A stretch of DNA of 64,000 bases from positions 620,001 through 684,000 of the forward strand of contig CALYLX010000083.1 of the NCBI GenBank assembly GCA_944990035.1. Reading direction: 5' to 3'. Position numbers and translations under genes: made by a program. This DNA is from Clitopilus passeckerianus. Lineage: Eukaryota; Basidiomycota; Agaricomycetes; Agaricales; Entolomataceae. Under the pieces are notes generated by a model. It made no database searches. It worked only from the letters and a program-made list of their open reading frames with translations, and had not been told where the DNA came from. Position 1 is the first letter of the stretch. Each line of letters starts with the position of its first letter. This document shows positions 48,908-61,057 of the stretch, piece after piece.

Positions 48908-49686
48908 CTACCATACGCCAGGGAGGACGGCGTACGGAACGCGCTTTGCCCACCTTTCCCACTCTTGACCGAAGACCTCTTTCAACCGCTCATCCTCTTT
49001 CCTCACTCTTCCCATTACAGCGACGTATACGCCGACAATGTAAAAGGTAAAGAATCCGAGGTAAACCAAACCAGGCGTCGTTTCCAGGATACCAGACGCC
49101 CTAACCCAGGATCTCGAGGAGCCATGCCACAGGACCATGCCGATGTACCAAATACTGATGGAGGCATAGCCGGGGTGACGGAGAAGAGCATATGGCCCCG
49201 TGGTGACGAGTTTGTGTTTTTGAACAATTGTCAGCTCGAAGGTGAAATGTCTTCCTAGTTCTTGATAGCAGGTATATCGCATCCAGGTGCCAATGACTAT
49301 GAGGAAGAGCCCGATGGCCGAGGTAAGGGTGATATTGACGTCTTCCCTCTTCCAACTGTGGCCAAGAGGCCATCAAGGAGTCGATTATGAGTCGCCGGAA
49401 TTGCAGCATGAAGCTTGTTTGTTAGGATGGACGCGATTTCGGCCAGTCCGAGGAGCCAGTACGTTCCCTTGAAATATTATCGTTGAGTGAGATCGTACGG
49501 AAGGACGAAAGCCGGTCCTACCTTGAGTAACGTAAGGATCGCCATCCCGAACATCAGCCACCGCTCAGCCATTCCTCTCACTGGAATCTTCTCTTCTGAG
49601 TTGGGTCGGGTAGGTGCCGTCCAGCTGATGTGACAGGCTATCGCAACCGCTAGAGCACATGGGATCTTTAGCAATTGCATGTCCAT
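48908..49686 (-). CDS. ICMT-like membrane methyltransferase
   Basis: Member of the isoprenylcysteine carboxyl methyltransferase/PEMT-type family of membrane SAM-dependent methyltransferases. The C-terminal half shows the SAM-site signature TTGPYALLRHPGYASI, then helices (GLVYLGFFTFYIVGVYVAVM) and the terminal ERLKEVFGQEWERWAKRVPYAVLPGVW, ending at 48908-48910. The N-terminal helices come from an exon starting at ATG 49686 (MDMQLLKIPCALAVAIACHI) and from YWLLGLAEIA. The intron joining the latter to WKREDVNITLTSAIG (near 49326-49410) has a weak donor and is uncertain. Convergent with the terpene synthase. Classical ICMT methylates prenylated CaaX proteins; in a terpene cluster such an enzyme may methylate a small molecule. 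Context alone cannot decide. Confidence 0.75.
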
Positions 49687-50607
49687 ACTGCAGAACGTAT
49701 TGGGGAGCGGGCAGGAGGGCTAGGATAAGGAGTCGAACGGAGAAAAGATTATTTCTATGCACGCTCCGGAGAACAATATGTGATAGCTCGACGGCTGGAC
49801 CACGGATTTGTAGAGCTGCTGAAATCCCACATGACCTTCCCTGACGAAAGGGTGCGATTAGAGGGGCCGCCTACAAGAAGCGAAACACGTGTGGAAATGA
49901 TGAAGATTGAATCTCGACCTTGCGAAACGGTAAACCAGAGTTACATAGCATCGAGTCATTAGTTTCTTGGCGGCGAGTTGATGTGATACCTCCGCTGTTG
50001 TAGGTTGAGGCTTTGAAACGGGGGCCACCCGCAGTCGTCCCAAAATGAGAAACCAACCGCGGTCCCTCCAAACATGCGCTCATTGCTCGTGGAGAAATCC
50101 ATTGGAAATAAGGTAATTCCAAGAAACTTGGCGCCAATTTCAATTGACAACCATGAATTCTCTAGGCCTGTAGGCGAAAACAAGTGAGGGACTTGGGGTT
50201 CAAATCGGTGTCAGTTGCATATAAATCGACTGCAAATTTCAGGAGCTAAGAATGAGAGCCAGGCCTGAGGGAATGGGGAAATAGTCAGCATACTATTAGC
50301 AATAGCGCGATGCAAAGACCACTAGGCCATGGGCATGGTGGCGGAAAAAACTGGGAAGTGCCAATGATGACTAAATGCTTTGTCCGCTTATCTTGAACGC
50401 CGATAGGCCGGCACGATCGGCGGCTACTTCGTGTATGTTATCTCATACAGCACTGTCCATTCTCTGTTTCGCCTCCGACTTGTTCCTCCGGAATCTGTTA
50501 CAAAAATTTTTCTAATGCAATTGGTATACGGGCACTCCTTGAGGGACTCTGTCTACAGAAGAATGGGTGTTAGGTCATTATCCGCTCAATTGAGCTAATG
50601 ACCTGCT
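49687..50607. other. Intergenic, no gene seen
   Basis: Only short frames are seen. A tRNA-like A-box on the minus strand and a B-box-like string on the plus strand were considered and rejected as a SINE. Confidence 0.35.
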
Positions 50608-52903
50608 CTAATATACCACGAACGGAGCAATGCTCTCCCAAAAGCTAGAAAATTGTTAGATGCAAGCAACCCAAGAATAGACGTGAACTCACTTGCAACG
50701 ATCCAGGAGGTCCACCGTTGATTTTGTACGAATATCTGGCACGTCGTTTGTGGTCTTGTTGAAAAGCATCACGGTGGAGTTCGACGAGGTCCAAGTTGGC
50801 CAAAACGGCCTGATGTTGAAGGAATCGTGCTTGATATTAGGGTCCAATGACTTGACCACAGAGAAGAAAGACTGGGCAAAGGCTTTCTGGAAATCTTTGT
50901 CCTTGAATGTCGGCGCGGGTACACTATTTGATGATGAGATTACTCCCGAGATTGAGTGAGCGAGAAATAGTTCTCACAAAGGGACATAGGAGGTGAAGTA
51001 ATATTGGATATCGATCTCGTGGTTTGCTGGTGGTAGCGCTAGCTCGCCCTAGATTCAGCGTGGTTAAGGCCTTTCTCATGATTCATCGGGGGCAGTTTAC
51101 CTTCCATGCTCGCCCGGGGAATGCTTTCTGAAGGAAATATGATGGGCAGATGAAGGTGACTAATTAATTAAAACATCAGTGCGTGTTCCTTAACACGAGA
51201 ATATACTCACATTCTCCCATTAATGCGACAGCCTGGTCCGGGGGCCCACCAGGGAGTTGGCTATACCTCTTAGTAATGGTATCGATAATGGGAGAGGGTG
51301 CAACCTGGAAAACCTGGGTGACATATGCTCGAAGGTCTGTAACAGCAGACTTGTTCACAAAAATTGAGCCTTCGTTTGAATTGGTCACAGAGAGAAGAGC
51401 TTTCTGGGGCTGATCGTGAGATAAGGTTGGAGAGCTGAGGCGAAGCGATTTACCCCGTTGACATTTCCTTTCAAAAGCGTCTGTGTCGGTCTCTCTATGA
51501 TGAACGAGCCGTCAACAACAGGCAAGAGTGGCGGAGCTCCATAGATTCCTCCTGCGGTGATCTCTCGGGTGACAGCATCCAGTAGCGAGACGTCAGCTTT
51601 CCGTAGGCATGCAAGCCTGTCGGTGGCTGCATTACACCTGATGAAACTTATCAGTTTGATCTGAACTTAAGTACATCCTTCTTTAGACCCACCCCGTTCC
51701 ATTGACAACTTGGGCGTAGTGGGTCTAGAGACTGGGTTCAGAGATGATGTTATTGACCTCCTCATGAAATGAATTTTACCTCTGGTATCCGATGGTTGTA
51801 CTCGTACTCAGCGGGAAGATAAGTTGAGCTGGTCATTGCAGCTCGAAACAACGGTGGGCTCGTCTTTCCGCCACGGGCAACAACATGCTGTAAGACAGAA
51901 CCGGCTCCTGCGTAGGTATCGGATTAGCGCTTCTAGTACTCATGGGTCAGAACGACACCGACTTACCCGCAGACTCTCCCCAGATAGTTACCTGAGATTC
52001 ATCGCCACCAAATTTCGCTATCTGCATGGGCCACATTTAGTAGTATCCTCAGAAGTCATAGACGAACCACCCGTACGTTTTTTTGTACCCATTTCAAAGC
52101 GAACTCTTGATCCACTACAAAGAGAAAGATACGTCGGTCAGTACTATCTTCACCAGAAGCTAATCAACACCAAATCACATAGTCCAACATTAAGATCCCC
52201 ATCGGATTTAAGCTGAGAGCTGGATAGGAAGCCTGGAAAGCATTAAACATTGATTATTCGTTAAATAGGGAGTACCCACCAAGAACAGCCAGGCGATATT
52301 GGATGATAACAGTCACGATGCCATGGTCGGAGCCGACCACAATATCCTCCCCATTGAAGTATGAGGCTCTGCCTGAAAGATATCCTCCGCCGTGAATCCA
52401 AACAACAACTGGATACTTCTTCGAAGGGTCCAAACTACCCGGGGCATAGACACTTGAGACACGTCAGCTCACCGTGTGGCAGTCGTGAACTCGCCCAGAC
52501 GTACTTTAGGTAAAGACAGTCTTCCGATGTGTCTGCATTGGCCCTCTCACGTATCACGTTGGTGTCGGAGGGCGAGGGCAAGGACCAAGACGTAACCTGG
52601 TAACATTGTGAAGGCTGGCTCGTGGCAAGCTGAACTCCTGAAGTGTGAGCGGGTGGTTGCGGCGCTCGCCAACGTAGCTCGTCTGAAGACATCGGATGAG
52701 ACTGAGGCATACAATTTCTAGCCATGTAACGTACGGAGAGGGGGTGCTGCGAATCGAATACCCAGGAATGAAGTAACATTGCTGGAGGAATTATAGAGCC
52801 CTTGGTAAATTGAGTACCCAAGATCTACTTGTGGTAGCTTGAGACTTTCGCCTCTGGTGCCGGCAGCTAGCAAGCTTAAGAGGACGGCGAAGAAACGGCC
52901 CAT
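50608..52903 (-). CDS. Secreted type-B carboxylesterase/lipase, paralog 2
   Basis: Start ATG 52903 with signal peptide (MGRFFAVLLSLLAAGTRGES) and LGYSIYQGLYNSS. The motifs are WIHGGGYLSGRASYF (oxyanion), VTIWGESAG (nucleophile), SNEGSIFVN (acid) and LPPANHEIDIQYYF (His). The terminal exon NFWESIAPFVVY ends at TAG 50608-50610. The splice at the first intron gives AAPPLHELRWRAP where the family usually has AAPPVGNLRWRAP, a small divergence near the start of the mature domain. All catalytic residues are present. Its 3' end (terminal VVY, and the same bases just before and after the stop) is nearer to paralog 1, 21 kb away across the cluster, than to paralog 3 next door. Confidence 0.86.
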
Positions 52904-53556
52904 GATGCCCTAGCGTTGGTTTGTCGTCTACGAGGCTTGCCTTGATACATTTTATATGAGACCACCTGCCAGGGATGGTGCGGCATCCTGATGACTCTTG
53001 ACTTGCGCCGCATCCGAGGGTTCCGTCCTCCGTCATGAAAGGAGTCAGGAGAAGGGCGACAACAAGGTCGGATCGCTGATTCAGCACGGCTGGGCTCGGG
53101 ATTTGCGAAACGAAGCTTGCACAATGAAAGAAAACTGGCCATGGAAATGATAATGCTTCACCTCCCAACCCAAAATATCGGTTGACTGGAGACAGGCAGG
53201 GTATTCCTTGCTTAGACTCGTAGAAGTTGAACGTAATGTTGAAGACCCCAGTTTGAAAGTTGGCGCTGGAGGGAGTGCGTAAGCCGGAGGAGCGCCTCTG
53301 AGGTCGGATCCCTGACGAAGACAAAGAAGCCTGTGATTCGGGACCGACAGCCACGAGGTTTCAAGGATTTCGATCAAAGTTACCACTTGGGGTTCAAGCA
53401 GAGCTCAATATACCGACAGTGACGGAAAATGTTTGATAGATTACAAGAGAGTAAGAAATTATTTGCTGGCCAATTAAGATACATGATGCAAGCGTACGTG
53501 ACCATACCCCATGTCTACTGTCTCCGAAGTGGAGTTTCATTGATTGAGGACCTCGT
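52904..53556. other. Spacer between paralogous esterases
   Basis: Upstream region of paralog 2 and downstream region of paralog 3. A 187-codon minus-strand frame crosses into paralog 2 in another frame and has no family signature. Confidence 0.4.
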
Positions 53557-55823
53557 TTAATAAGGAATGAACGGGGCAATGCTCTCCCAGAAGCTGATAA
53601 AGTTTGAGCTCAAGCCAAACCCACAGATTTGAAAGAACTCACTTGCAGCGATCGAGCAAGGCGCCACTCTGCTTAGTGTGAATGACAGGCTCATCGGTTT
53701 CGGTTTTGTTGAACAACATCTCGGTTGGATTCGAGATTGACCATTTCGGCCAATTGGGTCGAATGTTAGTCGGATCATATTTCACATTGGGGTCGAGCGA
53801 CTTGATTACTGAGAAGAACGATTGAGCGAAGGCTTTGCGCCAGTCAACATTGTTGTACTGAGGAGGGCCGGGTACACTTGAAAATAGCACGGTAAGCCCG
53901 GTGGTTTTATAAAGGAAAAAGGCGACTTACAAGGACTGGTAGGACGGCCAGAAGTAGTATTGCACCTCTTGTTCGTGGTTGGCCGGCGGCAGGGCAAATT
54001 CTCCCTAAACAAGAAAGTGTTTCATCAGCAAAGGAAACTATCAGCCAGCGGCGTAGCGCACCTTCCATGCTCTCCCAGAGAAGGCTTTGAGGAGGAAGTA
54101 TGCCGAACAGGAGTAAGCACCTTGAGAAAGAACATCAGCCAATTGTACGACGATATTGCAGATTCATGGTACCAACCTTCGCCGTAAACTGCGATGGCCT
54201 GATCGCCGGGAGTGCCGGGAAGCTGCTGATACTTGTTGACGACAGCGTCAATGATCATGGCTGGAGCGACAGGGAGGAGCTGAGTGACGTAGTCCCGAAG
54301 GTTGGTGACCGCGGTGGCATTGACGTTCACACGTCCTTCAAAGGTGTTTTCCATGGAGAAGAAAACTTCCTATAGAATTCATCAGACCGAGGCGTTCAAG
54401 GAACTGGGAAGATTTACTCACCCCATTCACACGTCCCCTTTGAAGTGTCTGAATCGGCCTTTCCGTGATTATGGTCCCGTCGACAACAGGCAAGAATACG
54501 CCAGTGCTGTAGAAACCAGCAGCACCAATCTGAAGGTTCGCGGCCTCCAAAAGGGAGACGTCAGCAGCACGTAGGCATGCCAGTTTATTGGAAGCTTGGG
54601 CGCAGCTAATACGAAATAATTAGTCTATCAATGAGGCCAACGTGAACAGCAAAGTACTAACCCAGTTGCATTGGCGACTTTAGCGAATTGGGCCTGGAAG
54701 AGAACAGATGAGATACTAAGTGACGGGCATGAAGAATTGGACATACCTCAGGAACCTGATGGTTGTAGTTGTACTGTGCGTAGACGTAGGATGAGCTGGC
54801 TAGGGCGGCTCGGAAAAGTGGTGGGTTGGTCTTTCCGGCATGGGCCACAACGTGCAGAAGAACTGATCCCGCTCCTGCGGACTCGCCCCAGATCGCGACT
54901 TTTGATTTGTCTCCACCAAACTTGCCGATCTATAGTAGAATGCGTTAGCGGCGGGTACATCTTTTAAAGAAGAATAGTCGTACATTCTGCTGCACCCATT
55001 TAAGAGCGAATTCTTGGTCGACTGGTGGTACCCAAATTAGCAACCCGTCCGAATCACAGCAAGAACTTTTGACGTACGTAGGCCAGCGTTGGGATTCCCA
55101 TCTGCCTTGAGTGAGCCGCTTGAGATGAAGCCTAGTAGATGTTAGAAGCCGAAGAGGTTAGGGAGAACCAGTTCTTACCAAAAAGACCAAGGCGGTATTG
55201 TATAACCACTGAAATGATGCTTTGATTGGCACCATTGACAAGGTCACCCCCGTTGAAGATCGAAGCTCGGCCTTGTTCATATCCACCGCCATGAATCCAA
55301 ACCACAACAGGATATTTCTTGGACGGATCCAAGTTGCCCGGGACGTAGACGCTATAGGCCGGGGCTAGTTAGATCAAGTGGATGAGAGAAAGGTGTAAAA
55401 GGCTGACTTTAGGAAGAGGCAATCTTCTGTAGTGTCGGGGTTTGTGGAATCGCGCGGCACCACAGTACGTGAGGGGTTTGTTTGAGAGGTACCTCCGGCT
55501 GCCTGGTAACACTGTGGTGGCTGAGCAGTAGCATTCAGAACGCCGGAAGTAGGAGCAGGGCTCTGAGGCGCGCGCCAGCGAAGGTTGCCTATACGAGAAG
55601 CTGTTAGCACTTGGTCAAAGGATGACTGAGGCTTAAACATACCAACTGGTGCTGCAGCATATCGGATGCCGAGGAATGCCGTTACGTTGGCGCTGGCGTT
55701 GAAGTAGCCTTGGTATGTAGAGTAACCGAGATTGACCTGTGGAGGCGCGAGAGATTTAGCAAACGTCCCATTCGCGGACAAGCACAAGAAGGCGGCAAGC
55801 AGCCAAGAAACGAGATAGACCAT
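53557..55823 (-). CDS. Secreted type-B carboxylesterase/lipase, paralog 3
   Basis: Start ATG 55823, signal peptide (MVYLVSWLLAAFLCLSANGT) and LGYSTYQGYFNASANV. Oxyanion loop WIHGGGYEQGRASIF; nucleophile VAIWGESAG followed after an intron by AGSVLLHVVAHAGKTNPPLF; acid in MENTFEGRVNVN; His in ALPPANHEQEVQYYF. The terminal exon NFWESIAPFIPY ends at TAA 53557-53559. Exon structure is the same as in paralogs 1 and 2, showing common descent by gene duplication. All triad residues are present and no break was seen. The C-terminus (IPY instead of VVY) separates it from the other two. Confidence 0.88.
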
Positions 55824-56889
55824 ATTGGTACCACTCGTTTATGAGGTATGGGGTATCTCAGAAGAATGACGAACCTCGCCTTATAATCTATTCCTGAACG
55901 GCGAAGGATCCGAGTTGAGGCACGTAAGAGCCTGGGGTTGGTATGTTTCATGATGAGATCCATGCATCATCGAAACTCTCGGATTTTCGTCTTCTTGAGG
56001 GATCGCCAAACAAGTAACCCAAGTTCACGCCTTTCGTTCAAGGGGCAACCTTACCCAAGGTGACCACACATGGAACAGACAAACTTGAAGACGACGTTTG
56101 TCGTCGTTGCACTAGCTGTTTCGCCTGGGTATCAATCGACTAAGCCTCGGTTGATGCTTCACTGCAAAATTGTCGGTCAATCGAATGCCTGAACTCCAAG
56201 ATGAGCGCTGAGCCTTAAGCCCACGTTTGTCTTCATTTGTTGAGATTTTGCGACGGTTAGAACCATGTTGACTCTAAACGGGAAGCCAACGGCAACTCAA
56301 TTCAGAAGACGGATCCAGAGGTGGGACATGGTTGGTAACTGGAAAGTTCGGAAATCGGCAATGGGAATAGTCACGTGGCCTTTGTAATTTGCGTTTGCGC
56401 CCTCAGGCTACGCAGCATCAAGCTGGGTAAAGGTTTTGGAAGAGGAGGACGCTACAGGCGATTTTGGTTGGTTTGTTAAAATCGGAGTAACTCCACGCAG
56501 CTACGCTCGCCGCTGCCGAATCACTTAAACCAGGCACGGGAGGAGGACATACCACGAGGAAAACGCTAAATGCACACAACGACAATTCGAACACTAGCTT
56601 TATCCCGAAAAGCATCACGATCGTTACAATTCAATAGTCCAAATCCATCCTATAACGCCTGTGCTTTAGCAGCACATCTCTGATGAGTTCCGAGGCAGCA
56701 AACACGCCAACCAGCATTCCAAAAACAATCGATATCCTCCATTGTAGGTCCTTTGCAATTGTCGCACCTCTCGATACGCAGACAACCGAGGGTCACACAG
56801 ACGACCAGGCTTCCGACTCGCTAATGCATATCTTAGCTCGAGAGGGCCGGGTTAATTCTCGTTATCGGGCGGCTGCTGATCCAAGCTAG
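55824..56889. other. Intergenic, no gene seen
   Basis: Upstream region of esterase paralog 3, then sequence with only short frames. Confidence 0.35.
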
Positions 56890-58330
56890 AGAACTTGCGT
56901 TTGTTTGTGTTGACGACTGCCAGTGCGGCTTTGATTTCTCGCGGGGAATACCAATGTTGTAGTATGAGCGTGGTGAGAGGTAGAAAGTAGACAATTGCAA
57001 TATGATTCTCTGGTAGGTCCGACCATGTAGAAATACGCAATATATGCACGAGAGCATCGTGACGTCCGAAGACGGACAGTGTCCGCAGAGCTTTCGAGAT
57101 GCCAATAACGTGTCATTTCGCCTGGTGAAAAGGGGAAGGCCGTAGACGACGGTTTGTATGGTGTTCCAGGGTAAGACCTTGTCTAGTTGGACGATAGGAT
57201 TCACATAATATTGGGGAAACTTCATCTTCACCGTGGCCTGTTCCCTTTGGTTAATTGCATTTGGACGAAGCACCGAACTCTGTAATGAACTGGTTTCCTT
57301 CAGCGCTAATATCGAGGTGAAGGATAGGGGATGTTCGGTGGAGCGAAGAATTGTCGATGTGGTGGAGGACTTCCAAATTCATGGAGTCTACTACCTCCAC
57401 CAAGGAGTGCGTCGTTGGGGGGTAGTCGATCTGATGGAGGAGATACAAGCATCCTTGGTGCGTTCCAGAAATCCTCAAAGTGGCCAGGAGTTTCAAAGGA
57501 TAGTTGACGAGCCATTCCTCGAAAGGCGCTTGATTATTATGGAGGGGGCGGAACCCCGCGCTCGGAACTCAGAACCACGTTCCCAATTTGAAGCTCTCGC
57601 AAGCGTGGGACATGACGAAATAACGGAAGAAGTGATTCGACGAAGTAGTTTCCGGGGAGTTCGATATAAAGAGTCACGATATTCTTAAGCTTGTACGGTG
57701 ATCTATTTATTGGTCCTAGCTGTTCCATGATGGTTTCGGAAGGATCCAGGAGTTATCGAAGTAAAGGTGCTTCACTCGGGGAGCTAACTTGGTATGTACA
57801 CCGAAATTAAACGGGGAATAAGTCTAGGGTTGCCGTTTTGAAGATGAGAGTGTAAAGAAGAGGGGTTGATTCCAAGAACATCATGTCCCACCACGACGCC
57901 GTGTATGGATGAATTGCCCCAGAGCCTTCTACAGCCAAGGTTGAGTCGGCCGCCTTCATTAACTGCCGAACTAATGGCGATGGAAATCTCTGAGTACAAG
58001 TTCATGGAGGTTTTGGCGTTCTGAGGGTGGCTATACGAGCCCGAGGAATGTTTGCCTGCACGAATTGCGCCGCCATAAGCTCGAAAGTTTTAGACTGGTG
58101 AAGTACAGATGGTCTTGTTTGGACTTGGACGTGTGGTCGAATTGGCTTTCGAATAAACAAGACCAAAGCACAGATCTGAGATCACGCTTGGCCGTGGCAT
58201 TGCCGGAACGTTTTCATCACGTGGGGGCCACTCAAGCTTGGCACATTGCACAGCCTTTGGGATCTTTTTTGAGACCTTGAGGTTGAAGACGTTGAAGACA
58301 TTCATTGTCAGTGTGACCATCTTCGTCTAT
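56890..58330 (-). pseudogene. F-box/LRR-like relic
   Basis: Minus-strand segments in different frames resemble the leucine-rich part of agaricomycete F-box proteins: LAPRVKHLYFDNSWILP near 57770, KLKNIVTLYIELPGNYF and FRHVPRLRELQIG near 57580-57700, then ATLRISGTHQGCLYLLHQID and MNLEVLHHIDNSSL near 57350-57490. Stops and frame changes separate them without usable splice sites. No F-box is clearly visible at the 5' side. Such genes are usually long single-exon genes and often decay. This is a weak, composition-plus-pattern call. Confidence 0.32.
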
Positions 58331-58859
58331 TCTTCGAGGTCTAGACTCACCGTCGAAACTGATTTTTGCATCTTGTACCGTCTTCTCACAACTGAGATGG
58401 CCCCGCACCCCTGAGCAAAGTAATTTGGCCTTGGAATATATGCGTGGATAAAAAGCCCGATTTCATATGTCTAATCACAGAAAACGAGTGCTTTTCGCCT
58501 TTTCAACTGGCTCAAGTCCGGGCTCTTCTTTCACTGTCACCCTGCAGGCTGGAGGGTAGTTGTATTGGTGGCCCCTTGACGACAACACTGCGTCTCCTCG
58601 TTCTCTGGAACTGGGACAACTCTATTATTCAGCTTGGTCGAAGCTGGTTTGTCAGTAATGTCAGCCACAATGACCGAGAAATTACACTTTGGCGCCGAAA
58701 GGAACACGCGTCCAGCCGGCTACGATTTTGAAGATCCTGAATGTGTTCAAACATTCGCCTGCGTTTGATATGCTGACAAGATGCTCCCCTTCGTCGGATA
58801 GTACATAAAGAACGCGGAACGATGGCAGTCAACAAAACCATCATCTTGACCGAGCAAAT
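58331..58859. other. Intergenic, no gene seen
   Basis: Upstream region of the MAPEG gene; nothing recognised. Confidence 0.35.
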
Positions 58860-59669
58860 ATGTCCACCATCACCATTACCCTTCCACAAGGGTACGTCTT
58901 TCCTTTCTTAATGTCATAATCGGTCAGACGAAAGCTTATATACTTCTCAATATTACTAGTTTTCACTATGTGGGAGCTGCCTTAACCACAACGCTCTTTG
59001 TCACCGCGTTCCAGTTTGTTCTTGCCAATCGATGGAGGAGTCGTTCAGGAATCAAATATCCGCAACGTATGTTTCACCTCCTGAACATCTACAAGCCATA
59101 ATGGCTGACTGTGTTTCTAAGTATACGCCACAAAAGAAGAAGAGGCGAAATCTAGAGACGCTATGATCTTCAACTGCGCTCAGCGTAAGAATCCTTACTC
59201 GAACACCCGTACCAGGTCGCAACTCTGACCACATGGATGACACAGGTGCCCACCAGAATACGCTTGAACTCCTCAATGCCGTCACAGTATCGTGAGTTCA
59301 TTTGACAGCCTGCGTCGTACACCTTCTGAAAGTCCGTGAAAGCACTCTTCTTGTGGGACTGAAGTACCCCGTCTTCGCAGCTGTGGCTTGCAGCACCTTC
59401 AGCTTAGGCCGCGTTTCGTATACACTGGGATATATTACAGGCGATCCCGCTAACGTGAGTCGAGTCTGGCGATTCCTTTTTCATTCCGAATGGTTCAATG
59501 ACACTCAACAGAGAGGAACTGTGTTGGCAAGGGCTGGTTCGTTCGGTCTCCTTGGTGAGTAGCCAGGATCTGGTTGATTTTGAATTTTGAACTAATGATA
59601 GTCTGTTTAGGCTTGATCGCTGGCGCAACATTCGTGTATGGCAAGGCATTGGTCACCGGCGTCTGGTAA
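58860..59669 (+). CDS. MAPEG-family microsomal glutathione S-transferase (MGST3-like)
   Basis: Seven exons (58860-58891, 58960-59066, 59122-59184, 59246-59291, 59343-59454, 59512-59554, 59611-59669) join in frame to 153 residues, the usual MAPEG length. The protein has four membrane helices: FHYVGAALTTTLFVTAFQFVLA, then after the loop KEEEAKSRDAMIFNCAQRAHQNTLE the helix LLVGLKYPVFAAVACSTF, RVSYTLGYITGD, and GLIAGATFVYGKALVTG. FNCAQRAHQNTLE carries the RAHQN glutathione-binding signature of the family. It acts in ER or mitochondrial membranes, conjugating or reducing lipid peroxides with glutathione. Intact, with canonical GT-AG introns. Confidence 0.92.
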
Positions 59670-60062
59670 AGCTTTACCGTACATTACTTGTGCCATTCCG
59701 TTTCCAATTCAACGACATTTTCCCTAACCACCCCTTGCGTTTTTTATTTCCATGGCTTGTACTCCGATACTCTGGCTCTCGCGCGGAATCCCTCTCCGTC
59801 TCACCTACATCTCCTACTGGTCTAGATCACCACACGAGGCTCTCGCATTCGTACTCGTTGACGCTCGTGGATGTGCTCATTGGCCAGCAAGCATAATAAG
59901 TTCAACCTAGACGAAAAGTCAGCTGGACGTTCCTGACCGGGATCCTATTCAAACCAAATTAGAGTTTTGACTCTTGATAGTCAAGATGCGGCGAATGTGA
60001 GGCTTATTGGCGCTTGGCATCTGAGGACGATAAGTGTCGCCGCGGGGTGACCTGACCGAGAC
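59670..60062. other. Intergenic, no gene seen
   Basis: Nothing recognised up to the TATA box of the next gene. Confidence 0.35.
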
Positions 60063-60066
60063 TGAG

Positions 60067-60074
60067 TATAAAAG
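60067..60074 (+). promoter_or_regulatory. TATA box of the small secreted protein gene
   Basis: GAGTATAAAAGT lies about 40 nt before the ATG at 60108, a normal spacing for a short-leader TATA promoter. Confidence 0.6.
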
Positions 60075-60107
60075 TTGGAGATTCTCGACTGTGAGAACGC
60101 ATTCTTC

Positions 60108-60446
60108 ATGCGTACGACATCCACCTTTGCTCTCTGCGCTTTCCTCTTCGTTCAAGGAGCCGTCGCGCTCGAAGGTGTGTAAGCCACAAAGCCCGTTCTC
60201 TACCTGGAGGGGGTGCTGAGCTGGGTTTGGACCTTTGGAGAACCGTGCTCCATCTCGTGTCACGCCAGATGCGAAGCGTGCTACTCTGGTGGTAGGTATC
60301 CACCGTAGTCTGGTTTATCTTGTACCTCAGCGTCTTTCATGACTTCAGACCAAGGCCGGAGGCTGCTGGTACCTGCCACAGGCGATTTTGTGGTGAAGGA
60401 GAAACCAGCGCCGGGTCCTGCGTCAGTGATTTGGGGACTCTATTGA
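60108..60446 (+). CDS. Small secreted peptide precursor with dibasic sites (79 aa)
   Basis: Exons 60108-60174, 60221-60295 and 60349-60446 join in frame to 79 residues. A signal peptide (MRTTSTFALCAFLFVQGAVA) is followed by a Pro/Arg-rich stretch with KR at residues 41-42 (DAKR) and RR at 51-52 (GRR), the sites a Kex2-type protease would cut in the secretory pathway, and a hydrophobic tail ending ASVIWGLY. It lacks Cys beyond the signal and has no CaaX end, so it is neither a defensin nor a mating pheromone of the usual basidiomycete type. An alternative acceptor at 60330 adds six in-frame residues (ASFMTS). Function unknown. It shares the leader style and a KEKP string with the repeat precursor 0.6 kb downstream. 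Confidence 0.6.
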
Positions 60447-61057
60447 CTTGTGGCATCCCCGATACTGGACTTTGACATTGTGGTTTCGTTGGTTTCTTTG
60501 ATTAACTGGGTTCATTCCTTGCCTTCTTGGGATTTATCATGGGTATTTGGTCATTGGTCTTGGTTCGGCGGGTTTACCCATGTATTTTTTTATTTACTTC
60601 CGAGCCATTGGAATATCAACTGTTGACGTGTAAACGAATATGATTATCCGGAAGGCCGATCTACTCTGAGCCCTGGTCGCGCCGTTTGACGTCGTCTGAA
60701 TGTTTGTCGGGTGCGCCAATGCTCAACGCTTGAAGTTTGGAGGGAGTGTGCATGCCGGTGTAAGCCAAATGGTTAACATAGCTGATAGCTTGTACGGATC
60801 CGTACCAATCGACACCGAACACCGAGAGCCCGAAGGCTCACAATCTTTTCATGAGAGTTTGTACACTAACCTCTATGAATACCTCGAAAGATTTGATAGA
60901 CTTGTTCCACCACTCATCTAGCCCTAATAGACCTTATCGATTCTTTCGTCACTCCAGCTGGCATAGGCCACATAGAACTCACAAAAAAAAACCGATGCAT
61001 TCGGAATCCTCTCATGCTCATCACACAACTTTGCCCTCTGTTGAAGCTATAACTGCC
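60447..61057. other. Spacer between the two small secreted precursors
   Basis: No gene supported. Confidence 0.35.

Noticed and set aside
50190..50340. Possible tRNA-derived SINE: A-box TGGCCTAGTGG and B-box-like GGTTCAAATC
   Set aside because: The two boxes are on opposite strands and about 120 bp apart, so they cannot form a pol III promoter together.
52791..53354. 187-codon minus-strand frame between esterase paralogs 2 and 3
   Set aside because: It overlaps the signal-peptide exon of paralog 2 in another frame and contains no recognisable domain.
60221..60480. Cys-rich, defensin-like reading of the 60.2-60.5 kb region in another frame
   Set aside because: The Cys-rich frame does not join to the signal-peptide exon in phase, while the called frame splices cleanly to its stop.
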